From: Bacillus sp. AFS037270
GTDB taxonomy: Bacteria; Bacillota; Bacilli; Bacillales_B; DSM-18226
Direction: 5' to 3'
Length of the DNA stretch: 57,715 bases
Assembly (NCBI RefSeq): GCF_002585305.1
Contig: NZ_NUNF01000047.1
Location: forward strand, 1 to 57,715
Within the stretch, counting starts at the first letter, position 1. Each line of letters begins with the position of its first letter. Below the pieces are notes generated by a model. It was not told the DNA's origin, searched no databases, and worked only from the letters and a program-made list of their open reading frames with translations. Shown here piece by piece: positions 8,411 to 19,510 of the stretch. A program made the translations under genes and the position numbers.

Positions 8411-11400
8411 TCACCCTCCCTCTTTTATCGCTTTCACTTCTTTTTGGCTTTCTTCAAATGCCTGGAGTGCTGCTTGATGTTCACTTAACCCTTCCTCTAA
8501 AAGTCCCGTTATTCGCTCTTTCATTTCCAAATAGTCCTTCGGAATGACTCTGACAAATTTCTTGCTCATGTCTGCCCAGCTATTTAACACTCTCTCCCCA
8601 AGAGGACTATGCGTATATTGAACATGCTTTTCAATCATTTGGTGGACAAGTTGGAGTTCTGACTCATCTTGAAGGGGGTCGAGATAAACTTGAGCCTGAT
8701 TACATTTGACTCGAAAATCGTTTGTTATATCCAAGACATACGCAACACCACCCGACATACCGGCTGCGAAGTTTTTCCCTGTTTCCCCCAGTACAATCAC
8801 TGTTCCACCTGTCATGTATTCACAACCATGGTCGCCCACACCTTCTACGACCACATTTGCTCCGCTATTCCTCACACAAAAGCGCTCTCCGGCAATTCCG
8901 CTGATATAGGCTTCTCCTGCCGTTGCCCCGTAAAAGGCAACGTTTCCGACAATGATATTATTTTCCCAGGTAAAGGTAGCCCTCCGAGAAGGGCGAACAA
9001 TAATTTTCCCCCCCGATAAACCTTTACCGATAAAATCATTGGCATCTCCTACTAGTCTCATCGTTAATCCGGGTGGAATAAAGGCAGCAAAGCTTTGTCC
9101 GGCAGAGCCTGTAAAAGTTAGGTGAATCGTATCCTCAGGCAGCCCCTTGGCACCATACCGTTTTGTTATTTCACTCCCTAACATGGTCCCAGCGACTCGA
9201 TTAATGTTCCGTATCGACAAAGTCGCCTTAATAGGTTCCTGGTCTTCAAGCGCTTCTTTACATAAAGGGATCAACTCTTGTTTGTCCATTGTTTTATCAA
9301 GTCCATGAACCTGTTCAACCGTGGCATAACGGCTGGTATTTTTCGGAACTTCAGGCTGATAGAGAAGAGCAGAAAGATCTACCCCTTTTGCTTTCCAATG
9401 GTTAATCGCATGATTTGTCTCTAAAACATCAGTCCTTCCAATCATTTCATTGACCGTGCGGAATCCGAGTTCGGCCATAAGCTCTCTTACTTCCAAGGCG
9501 ATGAATCTCATAAAGTTGATTACATGCTCTGGTTCACCCGTAAATTTTTTCCGTAACTCGGGGTTTTGTGTAGCAACGCCTACCGGACAAGTATCGAGGT
9601 GGCATACCCGCATGATGATACATCCTAATACAACTAACGGTGCCGTTGAAAATCCATATTCCTCTGCCCCAAGTAAGGCAGCAATTACAACATCCCGGCC
9701 CGTCATCAATTTCCCATCCGTTTCCACGACGATTCGATCACGAAGACGATTTAACAGCAATGTTTGATGTGTTTCGGCTAAGCCCAGTTCCCACGGCAAT
9801 CCTGCATGCTTTAAGCTTGTCCTTGGCGCAGCCCCCGTTCCGCCGTCATATCCACTAATCAGAACAACATCGGCTCTTCCTTTGGCAACACCTGCTGCAA
9901 TGGTTCCGACACCGGCTTCCGATACAAGCTTGACACTAATTCTGGCGGATGGATTTGCATTTTTTAAGTTATGAATTAATTCCGCCAAGTCTTCAATGGA
10001 ATAAATATCATGGTGGGGCGGCGGCGAAATCAATCCTACGCCAGGTGTTGAGCCCCTAACCTCGGCAATCCATGGATATACTTTTTTTCCGGGAAGATGT
10101 CCCCCTTCACCCGGCTTGGCACCTTGGGCAACCTTAATTTGGATTTCATCAGCATTTACAAGATAATGACTGGTCACTCCGAATCGGCCAGATGCTACTT
10201 GTTTAATCGCACTGCGCCTCGATTGCCCATTTGAATCAGGTGTAAATCTGGCCGGGTCCTCTCCACCTTCTCCCGAGTTGCTTCTTGCCCCAATTTTGTT
10301 CATGGCAATGGCAAGTGTTTCGTGGGCTTCACGACTAATGGAACCGTATGACATCGCTCCCGTTTTAAACCTCTTACAAATTTCTTCAACAGACTCTACC
10401 TCGTCCAACGGTATAGGTTCCCGGTTTTTAAAAGCCAACAGGCCGCGAATGGATTGAAGATTGTCACTAGGGTCTGTCAATAATGCTGAATACTCTTTAA
10501 AAAATTTATAATTATTCGTTCGGCATGCATGCTGTAATAGATGAATGGTCCGTGGGTTGTATTGGTGATCTTCTCCGTCATGGCGCCACTGAAAATCATC
10601 ACCTGAATCCAATGTCCTCTCCCCGCCTCTTGTCGGATCAAATGCTCGTTTATGCCTCATCATCACTTCTTGGGCAATGATACCCAACCCGATACCCTCT
10701 ATTCGTGAAGCAGTTTCAGCAAAATATTTCTCGATTACGACTTGATCAATCCCGATTGCCTCAAATATTTGTGCCCCAATATAACTTTGAATGGTTGATA
10801 TCCCCATTTTCGATAACACCTTAACGATTCCATCGGTTGCTGTCAAAATGTATGTGTTAATAGCCTTGTCGACTTCTGTTTCGCGTAAATCACCGATTTC
10901 AATCATGCCCCTTAAAGACTCAAAGGCTAAATAAGGATTGATTGCTTCCGCCCCGAAACCAAGTAATGCTGCCAAATGATGGACCTCTCTTGGTTCCGCC
11001 GATTCAACAATGATGCTTACTTTTGATCGTGTTCCTTTTCGAATTAGGTGATGATGCAATCCCGAGACTGCGAGCAGAGCTGGCAACGCGGCATATTCGG
11101 CATCGACTCCGCGATCAGATAAAACCAGTAAAGAAATACCATTGTCGATGGCGGTGTCAGCTTTTAAAAATAAGCTATTTAAAATTTTTTCAAAATCGGG
11201 TGTAGCTGTTTCAACAGGAAACAGGATGGATAGTGTTTCCGTTTTAAAGCTGGAATAGTGAAGTTTTTCTAACTGACTATTCGTCAAAATCGGTGTCTGA
11301 AGCTGAATTTGTTGACAACTTTCAGGCTCAGTTTTAATTATGTTTTTCTGTGGTCCAATTGTTGTTAAAACGGAAGTAATAATCTTCTCCCGAATGGCAT

Positions 11401-13006
11401 CAATCGGCGGATTGGTTACCTGGGCAAAAAGCTGTTTGAAATAGTTATATAGCAACTGTGGTCTTTTTGATAAAACAGCAAGGGGAGAATCATAACCCAT
11501 CGAACCAATGGGATCATGCTTATCTGTAACCATCGGCTTCAAAATTTTATTGAGGTCTTCGTTTGTATACCCAAATGCAAGTTGCTGTTTGAGTCGTTCA
11601 TCTGTATTAATAACTTGTTGATGATTGTCCGTTTCAAGCAGATCATCAATATGAACTAAATGTTCTGCTAACCAATCTTTATACGGATACTCTGAGGCGA
11701 TTTGCATTTTAATATCTTCATCCGGAATAATTTTGCCCTTTTCCAAATCAATAAGGAGCATTCTCCCTGGGAGAAGTCTGCCTTTATATTCAATATCCTC
11801 AACAAAAATATCCAATGCGCCTACCTCAGAACCCAAAACAATCATACCGTCTTTTGTTACATAATAACGGGCAGGACGCAGCCCATTCCGGTCAAGACAT
11901 GCCCCGACTTGTTTTCCATTCGTAAATACAACAGCAGCAGGACCATCCCATGGCTCCATTAAACAGCTATGAAATTGATAGAATGCCTTCTTAGCTTCAT
12001 CCATTGTTTCATCATGCGCCCATGGCTCGGGAATCATCATCATCGCTGTATGCGCAAGTGAACGTCCTGAAAGATGCAGAAATTCAAAACAATTATCAAA
12101 CATAGAAGAATCACTGCCATCCGTATCGATGACCGGAAATAACTTTCGATAATCCTTGTCTCGAAATAACTCAGATTCACAAAGAGCCTCTCTAGCCTGC
12201 ATCCATTTAACATTTCCTTTTATCGTATTAAATTCTCCATTATGGATTGTAAACCGGTTTGGATGAGCTCTTTGCCAGCTAGGAAATGTGTTTGTACTAA
12301 ATCGCGAATGAACAAGGGCTAGTGCAGACTTAAAATCACGATGATTTAAGTCAACATAAAAGGAATCCAGCTGTTCAGGAATTAACATGCCTTTATAGAC
12401 AATGGTTCTTGAGGATAAACTGCAAACATACATCCCTTCTTGATGTTCCTTATCTGAAGGGCATACTTCCTTTTCTAACCGTTTACGGATCACATATAAT
12501 TTTCTTTCGAAATCATTTTGATCATGTGGATTAAGAGAAGAAGCAATAAACATTTGACGGATAAACGGTTTTGATTTTTTGGCCATGTCACCAACAAAAG
12601 AATCATTAACCGGAACAGTCCTCCAACCTAGAAAGACCTGCCCTTCCTCTTTAATAATGTTTTCAATTTGTTTTTGGGTATTTTTTCTAAATTCTGGATC
12701 CTGTGGTAAAAAGATCATACCAATCCCGTATTTACCCTCTTCAGGGAGTTCAATATTTTCTTTTTCACATTGTTTCTCAAAAAAAGAATGAGGAATTTGA
12801 GTCAGAATCCCTGCTCCATCCCCGGTACTCGTGTCTGCGGATTGTCCGCCCCTGTGTTCTAAATTACATAATATCGTGATAGCATATTCAACAATATCGT
12901 GCGACTTTTTTCCATTTATATTAGCGACCATTCCAATTCCACAAGCCTCATGTTCATATTCAGGGTGATATAAACCTTGCGGACCAGGATACCCAGGACT
13001 TTTCAT
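8411..13006 (-). CDS. gltB: glutamate synthase large subunit
   Basis: This is the 1531-residue large subunit, which makes two glutamates from glutamine and 2-oxoglutarate. It begins with a short propeptide followed by the amidotransferase nucleophile in HEACGIGM (Cys22). The FMN-binding synthase domain is seen in [14 protein letters not shown] and [20 protein letters not shown]. The 3Fe-4S loop [15 protein letters not shown] follows, then the C-terminal GXGXG beta-helix ([19 protein letters not shown]). A TTG at 13066 would extend the protein by 20 residues, but the ATG at 13006 has AAGGG nine bases upstream and gives the propeptide length seen in Bacillus, so I prefer it. B. subtilis has the activator gene gltC divergent from this operon; none is present here, so control must differ or be distant. 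Confidence 0.96.
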   Translation of the reverse strand: MKSPGYPGPQGLYHPEYEHEACGIGMVANINGKKSHDIVEYAITILCNLEHRGGQSADTSTGDGAGILTQIPHSFFEKQCEKENIELPEEGKYGIGMIFLPQDPEFRKNTQKQIENIIKEEGQVFLGWRTVPVNDSFVGDMAKKSKPFIRQMFIASSLNPHDQNDFERKLYVIRKRLEKEVCPSDKEHQEGMYVCSLSSRTIVYKGMLIPEQLDSFYVDLNHRDFKSALALVHSRFSTNTFPSWQRAHPNRFTIHNGEFNTIKGNVKWMQAREALCESELFRDKDYRKLFPVIDTDGSDSSMFDNCFEFLHLSGRSLAHTAMMMIPEPWAHDETMDEAKKAFYQFHSCLMEPWDGPAAVVFTNGKQVGACLDRNGLRPARYYVTKDGMIVLGSEVGALDIFVEDIEYKGRLLPGRMLLIDLEKGKIIPDEDIKMQIASEYPYKDWLAEHLVHIDDLLETDNHQQVINTDERLKQQLAFGYTNEDLNKILKPMVTDKHDPIGSMGYDSPLAVLSKRPQLLYNYFKQLFAQVTNPPIDAIREKIITSVLTTIGPQKNIIKTEPESCQQIQLQTPILTNSQLEKLHYSSFKTETLSILFPVETATPDFEKILNSLFLKADTAIDNGISLLVLSDRGVDAEYAALPALLAVSGLHHHLIRKGTRSKVSIIVESAEPREVHHLAALLGFGAEAINPYLAFESLRGMIEIGDLRETEVDKAINTYILTATDGIVKVLSKMGISTIQSYIGAQIFEAIGIDQVVIEKYFAETASRIEGIGLGIIAQEVMMRHKRAFDPTRGGERTLDSGDDFQWRHDGEDHQYNPRTIHLLQHACRTNNYKFFKEYSALLTDPSDNLQSIRGLLAFKNREPIPLDEVESVEEICKRFKTGAMSYGSISREAHETLAIAMNKIGARSNSGEGGEDPARFTPDSNGQSRRSAIKQVASGRFGVTSHYLVNADEIQIKVAQGAKPGEGGHLPGKKVYPWIAEVRGSTPGVGLISPPPHHDIYSIEDLAELIHNLKNANPSARISVKLVSEAGVGTIAAGVAKGRADVVLISGYDGGTGAAPRTSLKHAGLPWELGLAETHQTLLLNRLRDRIVVETDGKLMTGRDVVIAALLGAEEYGFSTAPLVVLGCIIMRVCHLDTCPVGVATQNPELRKKFTGEPEHVINFMRFIALEVRELMAELGFRTVNEMIGRTDVLETNHAINHWKAKGVDLSALLYQPEVPKNTSRYATVEQVHGLDKTMDKQELIPLCKEALEDQEPIKATLSIRNINRVAGTMLGSEITKRYGAKGLPEDTIHLTFTGSAGQSFAAFIPPGLTMRLVGDANDFIGKGLSGGKIIVRPSRRATFTWENNIIVGNVAFYGATAGEAYISGIAGERFCVRNSGANVVVEGVGDHGCEYMTGGTVIVLGETGKNFAAGMSGGVAYVLDITNDFRVKCNQAQVYLDPLQDESELQLVHQMIEKHVQYTHSPLGERVLNSWADMSKKFVRVIPKDYLEMKERITGLLEEGLSEHQAALQAFEESQKEVKAIKEGG

Positions 13007-13256
13007 GACAACATCCCTTCTTAAAGAACTTGTATTTCTATGTTCAAGCAGCCTTGTTATGTACAACTTTTACTAGGTATATATTTTTTCATACAAAAAT
13101 AGTGTATACATTCCATTTCTATTTATCCTATTGCAATAAAAAATCCATAGCTGTCAAAACCGATATATTCAAGCTACTAAAACAAAAAATAACTCGTTTA
13201 TAAATGTGAAGAACCTTGTTGAACCTACAGCAATACTGTTACGTCCAATAATAATT

Positions 13257-13288
13257 AAAAGAGCCTTTCTAGAAGAAAAGACTCTTTA
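13257..13288. terminator. terminator hairpin between gltB and the small ORF
   Basis: AAAGAG pairs with CTCTTT, and inside it CTTT pairs with AAAG. A-rich sequence precedes it and T-rich sequence follows. It separates the leftward small protein gene from the glt operon. Confidence 0.55.
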
Positions 13289-13322
13289 CTCATTGTTACA
13301 TCCTTTTATTTTTCAATTTTTA

Positions 13323-13388
13323 CAAGCAGTGAACAGCACTCCACATGTGTGGAATGTCGATCACTACATTAGCCTACAAAATAAATCC
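13323..13388. repeat. dispersed repeat, copy 2 (upstream of gltB)
   Basis: AGTGAACAGCAC and CCACATGTGTGGAATGT match the copy at 6766-6830. The core CACATGTG is palindromic. A 78-codon open frame runs across it on the plus strand (13206-13442), but it lacks a ribosome binding site and covers the terminator, so I treat the sequence as a repeat. Confidence 0.5.
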
Positions 13389-13432
13389 GTTTTCTTGAGT
13401 CGGCCTTTATATTATTTTAAAGATAGGATGTT

Positions 13433-13585
13433 CTATTCTTGATCTAATACTCCAGTTGTCTCTTGTGATGACATTTGTTTTTGCGCTTTGGCAACTGGGT
13501 TGTTTTCATGGTTGAATTCATTGACTACACTGAATTTTTTGCTGTCTTCCTGTTCTTTTTTAGTCACAGCTCGCGTATTATCCAT
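13433..13585 (-). CDS. small hydrophilic protein, 50 residues
   Basis: This small gene starts at ATG 13585 with GGGAGGG seven bases upstream (counting to the codon) and ends at TAG 13433. The product is charged and glutamine-rich, with no cysteine, membrane segment or signal peptide, and ends TTGVLDQE. It looks like the small cytosolic or spore-associated proteins common in Bacillus, but I do not recognise a named family. It stands alone between carB and the glt operon, followed by a terminator at 13257. The good ribosome binding site, correct size and clean flanks make a real gene likely. Confidence 0.55.
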   Translation of the reverse strand: MDNTRAVTKKEQEDSKKFSVVNEFNHENNPVAKAQKQMSSQETTGVLDQE

Positions 13586-13677
13586 ATTTATCCCTCCCGC
13601 CAGTAACTTTTTAAATTCACCTATACATCTGATTTTCGTAGTATTTCAAAAGCCAGGTTTATGATCCGGATTATCAC

Positions 13678-16600
13678 CTAGCGGGCACTGCCCATTGGCG
13701 TCGTTTGGAAACCAATGGTTTCAAGTACACGGAAGATAGCAACTCCTGTATCAAGAGAGGTTAAACATGGAATACCATTTTCAACTGCTTCTCGGCGAAT
13801 CCTAAATCCGTCACGCTCAGGCTGTTTTCCTTTTGTTAGGGTATTGATGACAAGCTGGGCTCTGCCATTACGAATCACCTCTAACAGGTTCTCCTCTTCA
13901 CTTCCGATTTTGTTGACAACTTTAACTGGAATTCCTACTTGTTTAAATGCAGCAGCTGTCCCTGCTGTTGCCAGGACATGGTACCCAATGTTGTAGAAAC
14001 GTTTAGCCAGATCAGTTGCTTCCGCCTTATCCTTATCCGCAACGGTGAACAATACAGAACCGCGTGGCCTAATGGAAACACCAGATGCAATAAAGCCTTT
14101 ATAAAGTGCTTTCTCCAATGTTGTGTCTTGCCCCATGACTTCCCCGGTTGATTTCATTTCCGGTCCAAGCGTGATATCTACTTTTCTTAGCTTCGCAAAA
14201 GAGAAAACAGGGACTTTCACATAAACATTTTCCTCTTCGGGATGAATGCCTGATCGAAGCCCAAGCTCCGGTAACGTTTTTCCCAACATAACTTTCGTAG
14301 CAAGATTGGCCATTGGTATACGTGTTATTTTGCTTAGGAATGGTACTGTACGGCTCGAGCGCGGATTCACTTCCAATACATACACTTTGCCTTTTGATAA
14401 AACGAACTGGATATTGAGTAACCCGACTATTTGTAAACCTTTCGCAATTCTTGTTGTATAGTCAATGATGGTCGCCTTTGTTTCTTCTGACAGGACTTGA
14501 GGTGGATAGACACCGATGGAGTCGCCTGAATGGACACCTGCACGCTCAATATGTTCCATAATTCCTGGAATGAATACATTCTCACCATCAGAGATTGCAT
14601 CAACTTCCATTTCCTGGCCCGTTAAATAACGGTCAACCAGCACCGGCTGATCCTCGTGAACTTGGACCGCATTTTTCATGTAATGAAGTAATTCCTCTGT
14701 TTGATAGACAATTTCCATTGCCCTTCCGCCCAGTACATAAGAAGGCCGAATCAGGACAGGGAAGCCAATCGACTCTGCGATTTTTACCGCTCCTTCCACT
14801 GACGTTGCTGTTTTCCCTAAAGGCTGTGGAATTTTCAGGGTGGCTAATGTTTTCTCGAACTTTTCACGGTCTTCTGCTGCCTCAAGACTCTCAAGCGATG
14901 TTCCTAAAATTTTCACACCGCGGCTTGCCAGTTCTGCGGCCAAGTTTATCCCTGTTTGCCCTCCAAATTGCACGACAACTCCAATTGGTTTTTCTAAATC
15001 GATGATGTGCATAACATCTTCAATGGTTAATGGTTCGAAATAAAGCTTGTCTGATATACTAAAATCAGTTGAAACCGTTTCGGGGTTGTTATTAATAATA
15101 ATCGCCTCGTAACCTGCTTCACGAATCGCCCAGACAGAGTGAACCGTTGCATAGTCGAACTCCACTCCCTGTCCAATACGAATCGGACCTGATCCCAGTA
15201 CGATAACACTCTCCATTTTTGTGACAACGGATTCGTTTTCCTCCTCATACGTACCGTAAAAATAAGGTGTTTCCGATTCAAATTCGGCTGCACAGGTATC
15301 TACCATTTTATAGACAGGGATAATATTTTGCTCTTTGCGGTATTCATATACTTCACGTTCGGTCATACCCCAAAGTTTGGCAATCGTCTTATCTGAGAAA
15401 CCGATTTTCTTTGCTTCGAGCAGCACTTCTCGGTCGCCTTTGTTGTCTGCTACAACCTTCTCAAACTTTACAATATTTTCAAACTTCACAAGGAAGAAAA
15501 TATCGATTTTGCTCCACTCATGAATTTGTTCGACTGTTATTCCGCGTCGAAGGGACTCACCAATGTAGAATAAGCGCTCATCCCCGGCTGTACGAATACG
15601 TTTTTCAATCAATTCATCATTGATTTGATCTGCATCCTTTAATTCCAGATGAAATATTTTCAACTCAAGTGAACGAACCGCTTTTAATAATGACTCTTCG
15701 AGCGTGCGCCCGATGGCCATTACTTCACCTGTCGCTTTCATTTGGGTTCCAAGCTTACGGTTGGCCGACTCGAATTTGTCAAAGGGCCAGCGCGGAATTT
15801 TTGTTACCACATAATCCAGAGCAGGTTCAAAGGATGCATAGGTTCTTTCCGTTACAGGATTCATCATTTCATCCAGCGTTAGACCAACTGCAATTTTTGC
15901 TGAAAGCTTCGCAATGGGGTACCCTGTCGCTTTAGAAGCCAGCGCGGATGAACGGCTGACACGCGGGTTTACTTCAATCACATAGTATTGAAAGCTCGAT
16001 GGGTCCAAAGCGAGCTGAACGTTACATCCACCCTCAATCTTTAAAGCACGGATAATCTTTAAAGAAGCATTGCGCAATAATTGATACTCGCGGTCGCTTA
16101 ACGTTTGGCTCGGAGCGACAACAATGGAATCCCCTGTATGGACCCCGACGGGATCGATGTTTTCCATGTTGCAGACAACAATCGCGTTGTCGTTGCTGTC
16201 ACGCATGACTTCGTACTCAATTTCTTTAAACCCGGCAATACTTTTCTCGAGCAAACATTGGGTAACAGGACTGTATTTTAAGCCACTCGTGACAATTTCA
16301 ATTAATTCCTCTTCATTATGGCAAATGCCGCCGCCCGTTCCTCCCAGTGTATAGGCTGGACGAACGATAACAGGATAGCCGATTTGTTCCACAAACGAAT
16401 AGGCCTCTTCAAGTGAGCGAATAATTTCACTTTCCGGAACCGGTTCATTCAGTTCGTTCATTAAGGAACGGAACAAATCCCGATCTTCCGCCTGCTCAAT
16501 GGCGGTTAATTTTGTTCCTAAAATTTCAACACCCAGCTCATCTAAAATACCTGATTTGGCAAGTTCGACCGTAAGATTTAACCCTGTTTGTCCCCCCAGT

Positions 16601-16866
16601 GTCGGCAAGATGGCATCAGGACGCTCTTTATGAATGATGGAGCTCACGAATTCAACCGTTAACGGCTCAATGTATACTTTGTCTGCCATTTCCGTATCGG
16701 TCATAATGGTCGCGGGATTTGAGTTAACAAGAATAACTTTGTACCCTTCCTCTTTTAATGCGATACATGCCTGCGTGCCTGCATAATCAAACTCTGCCGC
16801 TTGTCCAATCACAATAGGTCCTGATCCAATTACTAAGATTGTTTCAATGTCTAAGCGCTTTGCCAT
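13678..16866 (-). CDS. carB: carbamoyl-phosphate synthase large subunit
   Basis: The 1062-residue large subunit makes carbamoyl phosphate from ammonia, bicarbonate and two ATP for pyrimidine and arginine synthesis. Both halves carry the nucleotide-binding start [20 protein letters not shown] (residue 10) and [20 protein letters not shown] (about residue 555). Both also have ATP-grasp loops [12 protein letters not shown] and [14 protein letters not shown] and Mg-binding ends ([35 protein letters not shown]). The C-terminal MGS-like allosteric domain is present. From memory its wording is closer to the pyrimidine-operon PyrAB (1071 residues) than to the arginine-specific CarB (1030 residues). 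Its start overlaps carA by 23 bases. No pyr or arg genes adjoin, which is unusual for Bacillus. Confidence 0.95.
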   Translation of the reverse strand: MAKRLDIETILVIGSGPIVIGQAAEFDYAGTQACIALKEEGYKVILVNSNPATIMTDTEMADKVYIEPLTVEFVSSIIHKERPDAILPTLGGQTGLNLTVELAKSGILDELGVEILGTKLTAIEQAEDRDLFRSLMNELNEPVPESEIIRSLEEAYSFVEQIGYPVIVRPAYTLGGTGGGICHNEEELIEIVTSGLKYSPVTQCLLEKSIAGFKEIEYEVMRDSNDNAIVVCNMENIDPVGVHTGDSIVVAPSQTLSDREYQLLRNASLKIIRALKIEGGCNVQLALDPSSFQYYVIEVNPRVSRSSALASKATGYPIAKLSAKIAVGLTLDEMMNPVTERTYASFEPALDYVVTKIPRWPFDKFESANRKLGTQMKATGEVMAIGRTLEESLLKAVRSLELKIFHLELKDADQINDELIEKRIRTAGDERLFYIGESLRRGITVEQIHEWSKIDIFFLVKFENIVKFEKVVADNKGDREVLLEAKKIGFSDKTIAKLWGMTEREVYEYRKEQNIIPVYKMVDTCAAEFESETPYFYGTYEEENESVVTKMESVIVLGSGPIRIGQGVEFDYATVHSVWAIREAGYEAIIINNNPETVSTDFSISDKLYFEPLTIEDVMHIIDLEKPIGVVVQFGGQTGINLAAELASRGVKILGTSLESLEAAEDREKFEKTLATLKIPQPLGKTATSVEGAVKIAESIGFPVLIRPSYVLGGRAMEIVYQTEELLHYMKNAVQVHEDQPVLVDRYLTGQEMEVDAISDGENVFIPGIMEHIERAGVHSGDSIGVYPPQVLSEETKATIIDYTTRIAKGLQIVGLLNIQFVLSKGKVYVLEVNPRSSRTVPFLSKITRIPMANLATKVMLGKTLPELGLRSGIHPEEENVYVKVPVFSFAKLRKVDITLGPEMKSTGEVMGQDTTLEKALYKGFIASGVSIRPRGSVLFTVADKDKAEATDLAKRFYNIGYHVLATAGTAAAFKQVGIPVKVVNKIGSEEENLLEVIRNGRAQLVINTLTKGKQPERDGFRIRREAVENGIPCLTSLDTGVAIFRVLETIGFQTTPMGSAR

Positions 16867-17950
16867 CGTTCGTCCCCACTTTCTTACTTGTTTCCATCAA
16901 GTCTATGAAATGGTCAAATAAATAGTTTGCATCCTCTGGCCCCGGGGATGCCTCTGGATGGTATTGGACAGTAAAAGCCGGATATTTGTTATGCTTTAAC
17001 CCCTCAACTGTCCCGTCATTTAAGGCAATATGGGTGACAGATAAATCCGTTCCTGCTAACGATTCCATACGGACCGTATACCCATGGTTTTGCGAGGTAA
17101 TTTCGACACGGTTTGTTTCTAAATTCTTTACTGGATGGTTTGACCCGCGGTGGCCAAACTTCAGTCTTTCTGTATCGGCTCCGCATGCGAGTGCAACCAA
17201 TTGATGACCTAAGCAAATGCCGAACAATGGTATTTTCCCAAGCACACCTTTGATCATTTCAATTCCTTCTGTTATTTCCTTCGGATTCCCCGGCCCGTTA
17301 CCTAACATGATGCCATCCGGGTCCAAACTTAATATTTTTTCCGCCGTTGTATCATATGGAACCACTAGGACATCACAGTTGCGCAGTGTTAACTCACGCA
17401 AAATACCGTGCTTCATTCCGTAGTCGACAAGCACGACTTTAAACCCGCGCCCTGGGCTTGGGTAGGATCGTTTTGTTGATACTTGCTTCACCTGATCTCT
17501 CTGCCATTCCGCTTTCTGTAACTCTGAAACTATTTCGTCAACATTAACATCCATGCTGCAGATTCTTCCTTTTAGAATCCCATGTTCGCGGATTTTTCTG
17601 GTAAGCTTCCTTGTATCAATTCCGGCTAGACCTGGAATATCTTTGTCTTTTAAAAATTGATCAATCGGATATTGGCTGCGGAAATTAGACGGTACTTCAC
17701 AAAATTCTTTAACAATCAAGCCGTTAATGGTTGGTTCAATCGATTCAAAATCATCACGATTAATCCCATAGTTACCGATTAGTGGATATGTAAGTGTAAC
17801 AATTTGACTGCAATAAGAAGGGTCGGACAAAATTTCCTGATAGCCCGTCATCCCTGTGTTAAATACTACTTCACCTATCAATTCCCTTTCACTGCCAAAA
17901 CCCTTTCCAACAAATACAGTACCGTCTTCTAAAATGAGTTGACGTTTCAT
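16844..17950 (-). CDS. carA: carbamoyl-phosphate synthase small (glutaminase) subunit
   Basis: This 368-residue subunit releases ammonia from glutamine for CarB. The N-terminal small-chain domain shows [15 protein letters not shown] and [16 protein letters not shown]. The class I amidotransferase domain carries the nucleophile in GICLGHQ (Cys246) and the catalytic pair in [12 protein letters not shown] (His331, Glu333). The ATG at 17950 follows AAAGGGA with normal spacing. An eight-codon open frame that begins with ATG upstream ends on the TGA overlapping the carA ATG, which could couple translation, but I do not call it a gene. carA and carB overlap and form a two-gene operon. Confidence 0.95.
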   Translation of the reverse strand: MKRQLILEDGTVFVGKGFGSERELIGEVVFNTGMTGYQEILSDPSYCSQIVTLTYPLIGNYGINRDDFESIEPTINGLIVKEFCEVPSNFRSQYPIDQFLKDKDIPGLAGIDTRKLTRKIREHGILKGRICSMDVNVDEIVSELQKAEWQRDQVKQVSTKRSYPSPGRGFKVVLVDYGMKHGILRELTLRNCDVLVVPYDTTAEKILSLDPDGIMLGNGPGNPKEITEGIEMIKGVLGKIPLFGICLGHQLVALACGADTERLKFGHRGSNHPVKNLETNRVEITSQNHGYTVRMESLAGTDLSVTHIALNDGTVEGLKHNKYPAFTVQYHPEASPGPEDANYLFDHFIDLMETSKKVGTNDGKALRH

Positions 17951-18398
17951 ACCATTAATTCCCTTTCTTTCATAAAGATTATCCTTCTACCAGCAATCCT
18001 TCGATTAAAGCCTGCTAATCTTGTCAACCCTTCAAAACGAGGATGCATTTTGAAGATTTTTTATTTCATTTAATATTTCGTAAAGTTAAAACAACTTCTT
18101 TCTCTAATATGTCTTTTACAGATCATTCCCTATAATCCCCTTATTTGGAATTAAGATGTATTAAATAAAATACTCAATAATGTCCATATTATTAAGCTAA
18201 TCTTTTTAAATACTGCCTATTTCCAGCGCAGCCAAAATAAAAAAAATAAAAGTGCCATAGGACACTTTTACTTTTTCAACATATCAAAATACACCTTTCC
18301 CATTCTGTCAACAGCCCCTATACGTCTTTTTTACAGAAATCTTAAGTGTATTTATTAAAATTCACTTGTAATTTAACTTAACTTTCAAAAAAAAAAGG
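17951..18398. other. leader and promoter region between carA and the iron-uptake operon
   Basis: On the minus strand a candidate promoter (TTGACA near 18310 with an AT-rich -10 region about 18 bases on) is followed within 60 bases by the terminator at 18243-18275. Then comes a 200-base leader and a second hairpin at about 18032-18057, where CTTCAAAA pairs with TTTTGAAG. This layout suggests attenuation of carAB. I see neither a typical PyrR-binding loop nor a convincing arginine-repressor box. Confidence 0.45.
18243..18275 (-). terminator. terminator in the carA leader (possible attenuator)
   Basis: Read leftward, AAAAGTGTCC pairs with GGCACTTTT and is followed by ATTTTTTTTATTTT. No gene lies immediately upstream on that strand, so it ends either a short leader RNA from the carAB promoter or read-through from the right. 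Confidence 0.6.
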
Positions 18399-18428
18399 TT
18401 GCTTTAAAAGATGGTTATAAAATATAAT
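18399..18428 (+). promoter_or_regulatory. sigma-A promoter of the siderophore uptake operon
   Basis: TTGCTT at 18399-18404 and TATAAT at 18423-18428 are separated by 18 bases. A Fur box directly follows and would cover the transcription start. Confidence 0.7.
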
Positions 18429-18430
18429 AA

Positions 18431-18451
18431 ATGATAATGATTATCATTATT
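18431..18451. promoter_or_regulatory. Fur box
   Basis: ATGATAATGATTATCATTAT matches the Bacillus Fur box (overlapping TGATAAT-N-ATTATCA 7-1-7 motif) almost perfectly. It lies just downstream of the -10 box, so iron-loaded Fur would block transcription of the operon. Confidence 0.9.
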
Positions 18452-18475
18452 AATAAAAAAAAGGCTGCGTTTAAA

Positions 18476-19510
18476 ATGTTACATACCCCTTCTCAAAACT
18501 TTATCAAAGTTCGTTCAAACGCTTTTCTGTTATTGCTCTTATTCATATTTGTAATTCTTGGAGTATTAGGTTGCATGATTTTGGCTATTTCTCTTGGGGC
18601 AAAAGAAGTTACTTTAAATACAGTCATGTCAGCAATTTTTAATTATAATCCTAAATTGACTGAACAACAGATTATCCATGAACTTCGGCTTCCACGGGTG
18701 ATAGGTGCTGCAATCGTCGGGGCCGCTTTTGCAGTTGCGGGGTGTTTGATGCAGGGAGTAACCCGTAATCCACTAGCGGATGCAGGAATTCTTGGTATTA
18801 ACGCTGGAGCAATGTTTATTGTAACTCTTTGCTTTGCTTTTTTTCCAGGTATTCCGTATTCTTTATTGATGATTTTATCCTTTATTGGAGCTGTACTTAG
18901 TACTCTATTCATTTTCATCATCGGATCTTCTGTCCCAGGTGGACTAACACCTATGCGGTTGACTATTTCAGGTGCAGTAATAGCAGCACTTTTACATTCT
19001 CTTAGTGCAGGTATAGCCATTTACTTTGATTTGAATCAAGATTTAGCTTTTTGGTACGCAGGAGGTGTTGCAGGAATTAAATGGGATCATTTAAATGTGT
19101 TGGTTCCTGTTATTTTCATCACGATTATTTGGGCAATAACTATGGGCCGCTCTGTTTCTATAATTTCTTTGGGGGATGATATAGCAAAGAATCTTGGGAC
19201 GAACGTTACTCTAATAAAAGTACTTTCTATTATTATATCTGTTATTTTGGCAGGAGTTTCTGTTTCAGCTGTTGGATCAATAGGATTTATAGGATTAGTC
19301 ATTCCACATATTTCTCGAAAGCTGGTTGGAGTAGATTATAAATTTATCATTCCAATGTCAGCGTTATTAGGTTCAATCTTACTGATTATGGCTGATTTAG
19401 GGGCAAGGACGATCAACCCACCTCGTGAATTGGCGGTTGGTATATTAGTAGCACTTGTAGGAGTTCCGTTCTTTCTTTATATTGCTCGTAAAACTGGGAG
19501 GGATTTATAG
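18476..19510 (+). CDS. iron-siderophore ABC transporter permease (FecCD/BtuC family)
   Basis: This is a 344-residue polytopic permease with about nine hydrophobic segments. It carries the family hallmarks RLPRVIGAAIVGAAFAVAG, QGVTRNPLADAGILGINAGA and GFIGLVIPHISRKLVGVD, and ends near GVPFFLYIARK. The open frame extends upstream through the Fur box to 18431, but that part encodes only the operator. The ATG at 18476 gives the normal N-terminus (MLHTPSQNF), although its ribosome binding site AAGG is weak. The next gene starts immediately after its stop codon. It forms the membrane channel with the second permease, and an ATPase must be supplied from elsewhere in the genome. Confidence 0.92.
   Translation: MLHTPSQNFIKVRSNAFLLLLLFIFVILGVLGCMILAISLGAKEVTLNTVMSAIFNYNPKLTEQQIIHELRLPRVIGAAIVGAAFAVAGCLMQGVTRNPLADAGILGINAGAMFIVTLCFAFFPGIPYSLLMILSFIGAVLSTLFIFIIGSSVPGGLTPMRLTISGAVIAALLHSLSAGIAIYFDLNQDLAFWYAGGVAGIKWDHLNVLVPVIFITIIWAITMGRSVSIISLGDDIAKNLGTNVTLIKVLSIIISVILAGVSVSAVGSIGFIGLVIPHISRKLVGVDYKFIIPMSALLGSILLIMADLGARTINPPRELAVGILVALVGVPFFLYIARKTGRDL

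Larger units (their letters stand above)
13067..13432. other. intergenic region upstream of gltB
   Basis: This region holds the glt promoter and the leader of gltB. A TTGACA on the minus strand near 13160 is a candidate -35 box, but no well spaced -10 box is obvious. The terminator at 13257-13288 and the repeat at 13323-13388 fill the left part. There is no LysR-type gltC gene. Confidence 0.4.

Noticed and set aside
13206..13442. 78-codon frame on the plus strand upstream of gltB
   Set aside because: No ribosome binding site, crosses a terminator and a repeat, and overlaps the end of the small protein gene on the other strand.
8669..16354. Numerous plus-strand open frames inside gltB and carB
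   Set aside because: They are antisense shadows of long conserved genes and lack initiation signals or recognisable domains.
17950..17978. Eight-codon frame ending on the carA start codon, possible leader peptide
   Set aside because: The spacing is suggestive, but there is no run of regulatory codons and no conservation evidence; noted only as a coupling possibility.
18431..18475. Upstream extension of the first permease gene (an isoleucine-rich N-terminus)
   Set aside because: These codons are the Fur box and promoter-proximal leader; permeases of this family start like the sequence from 18476.
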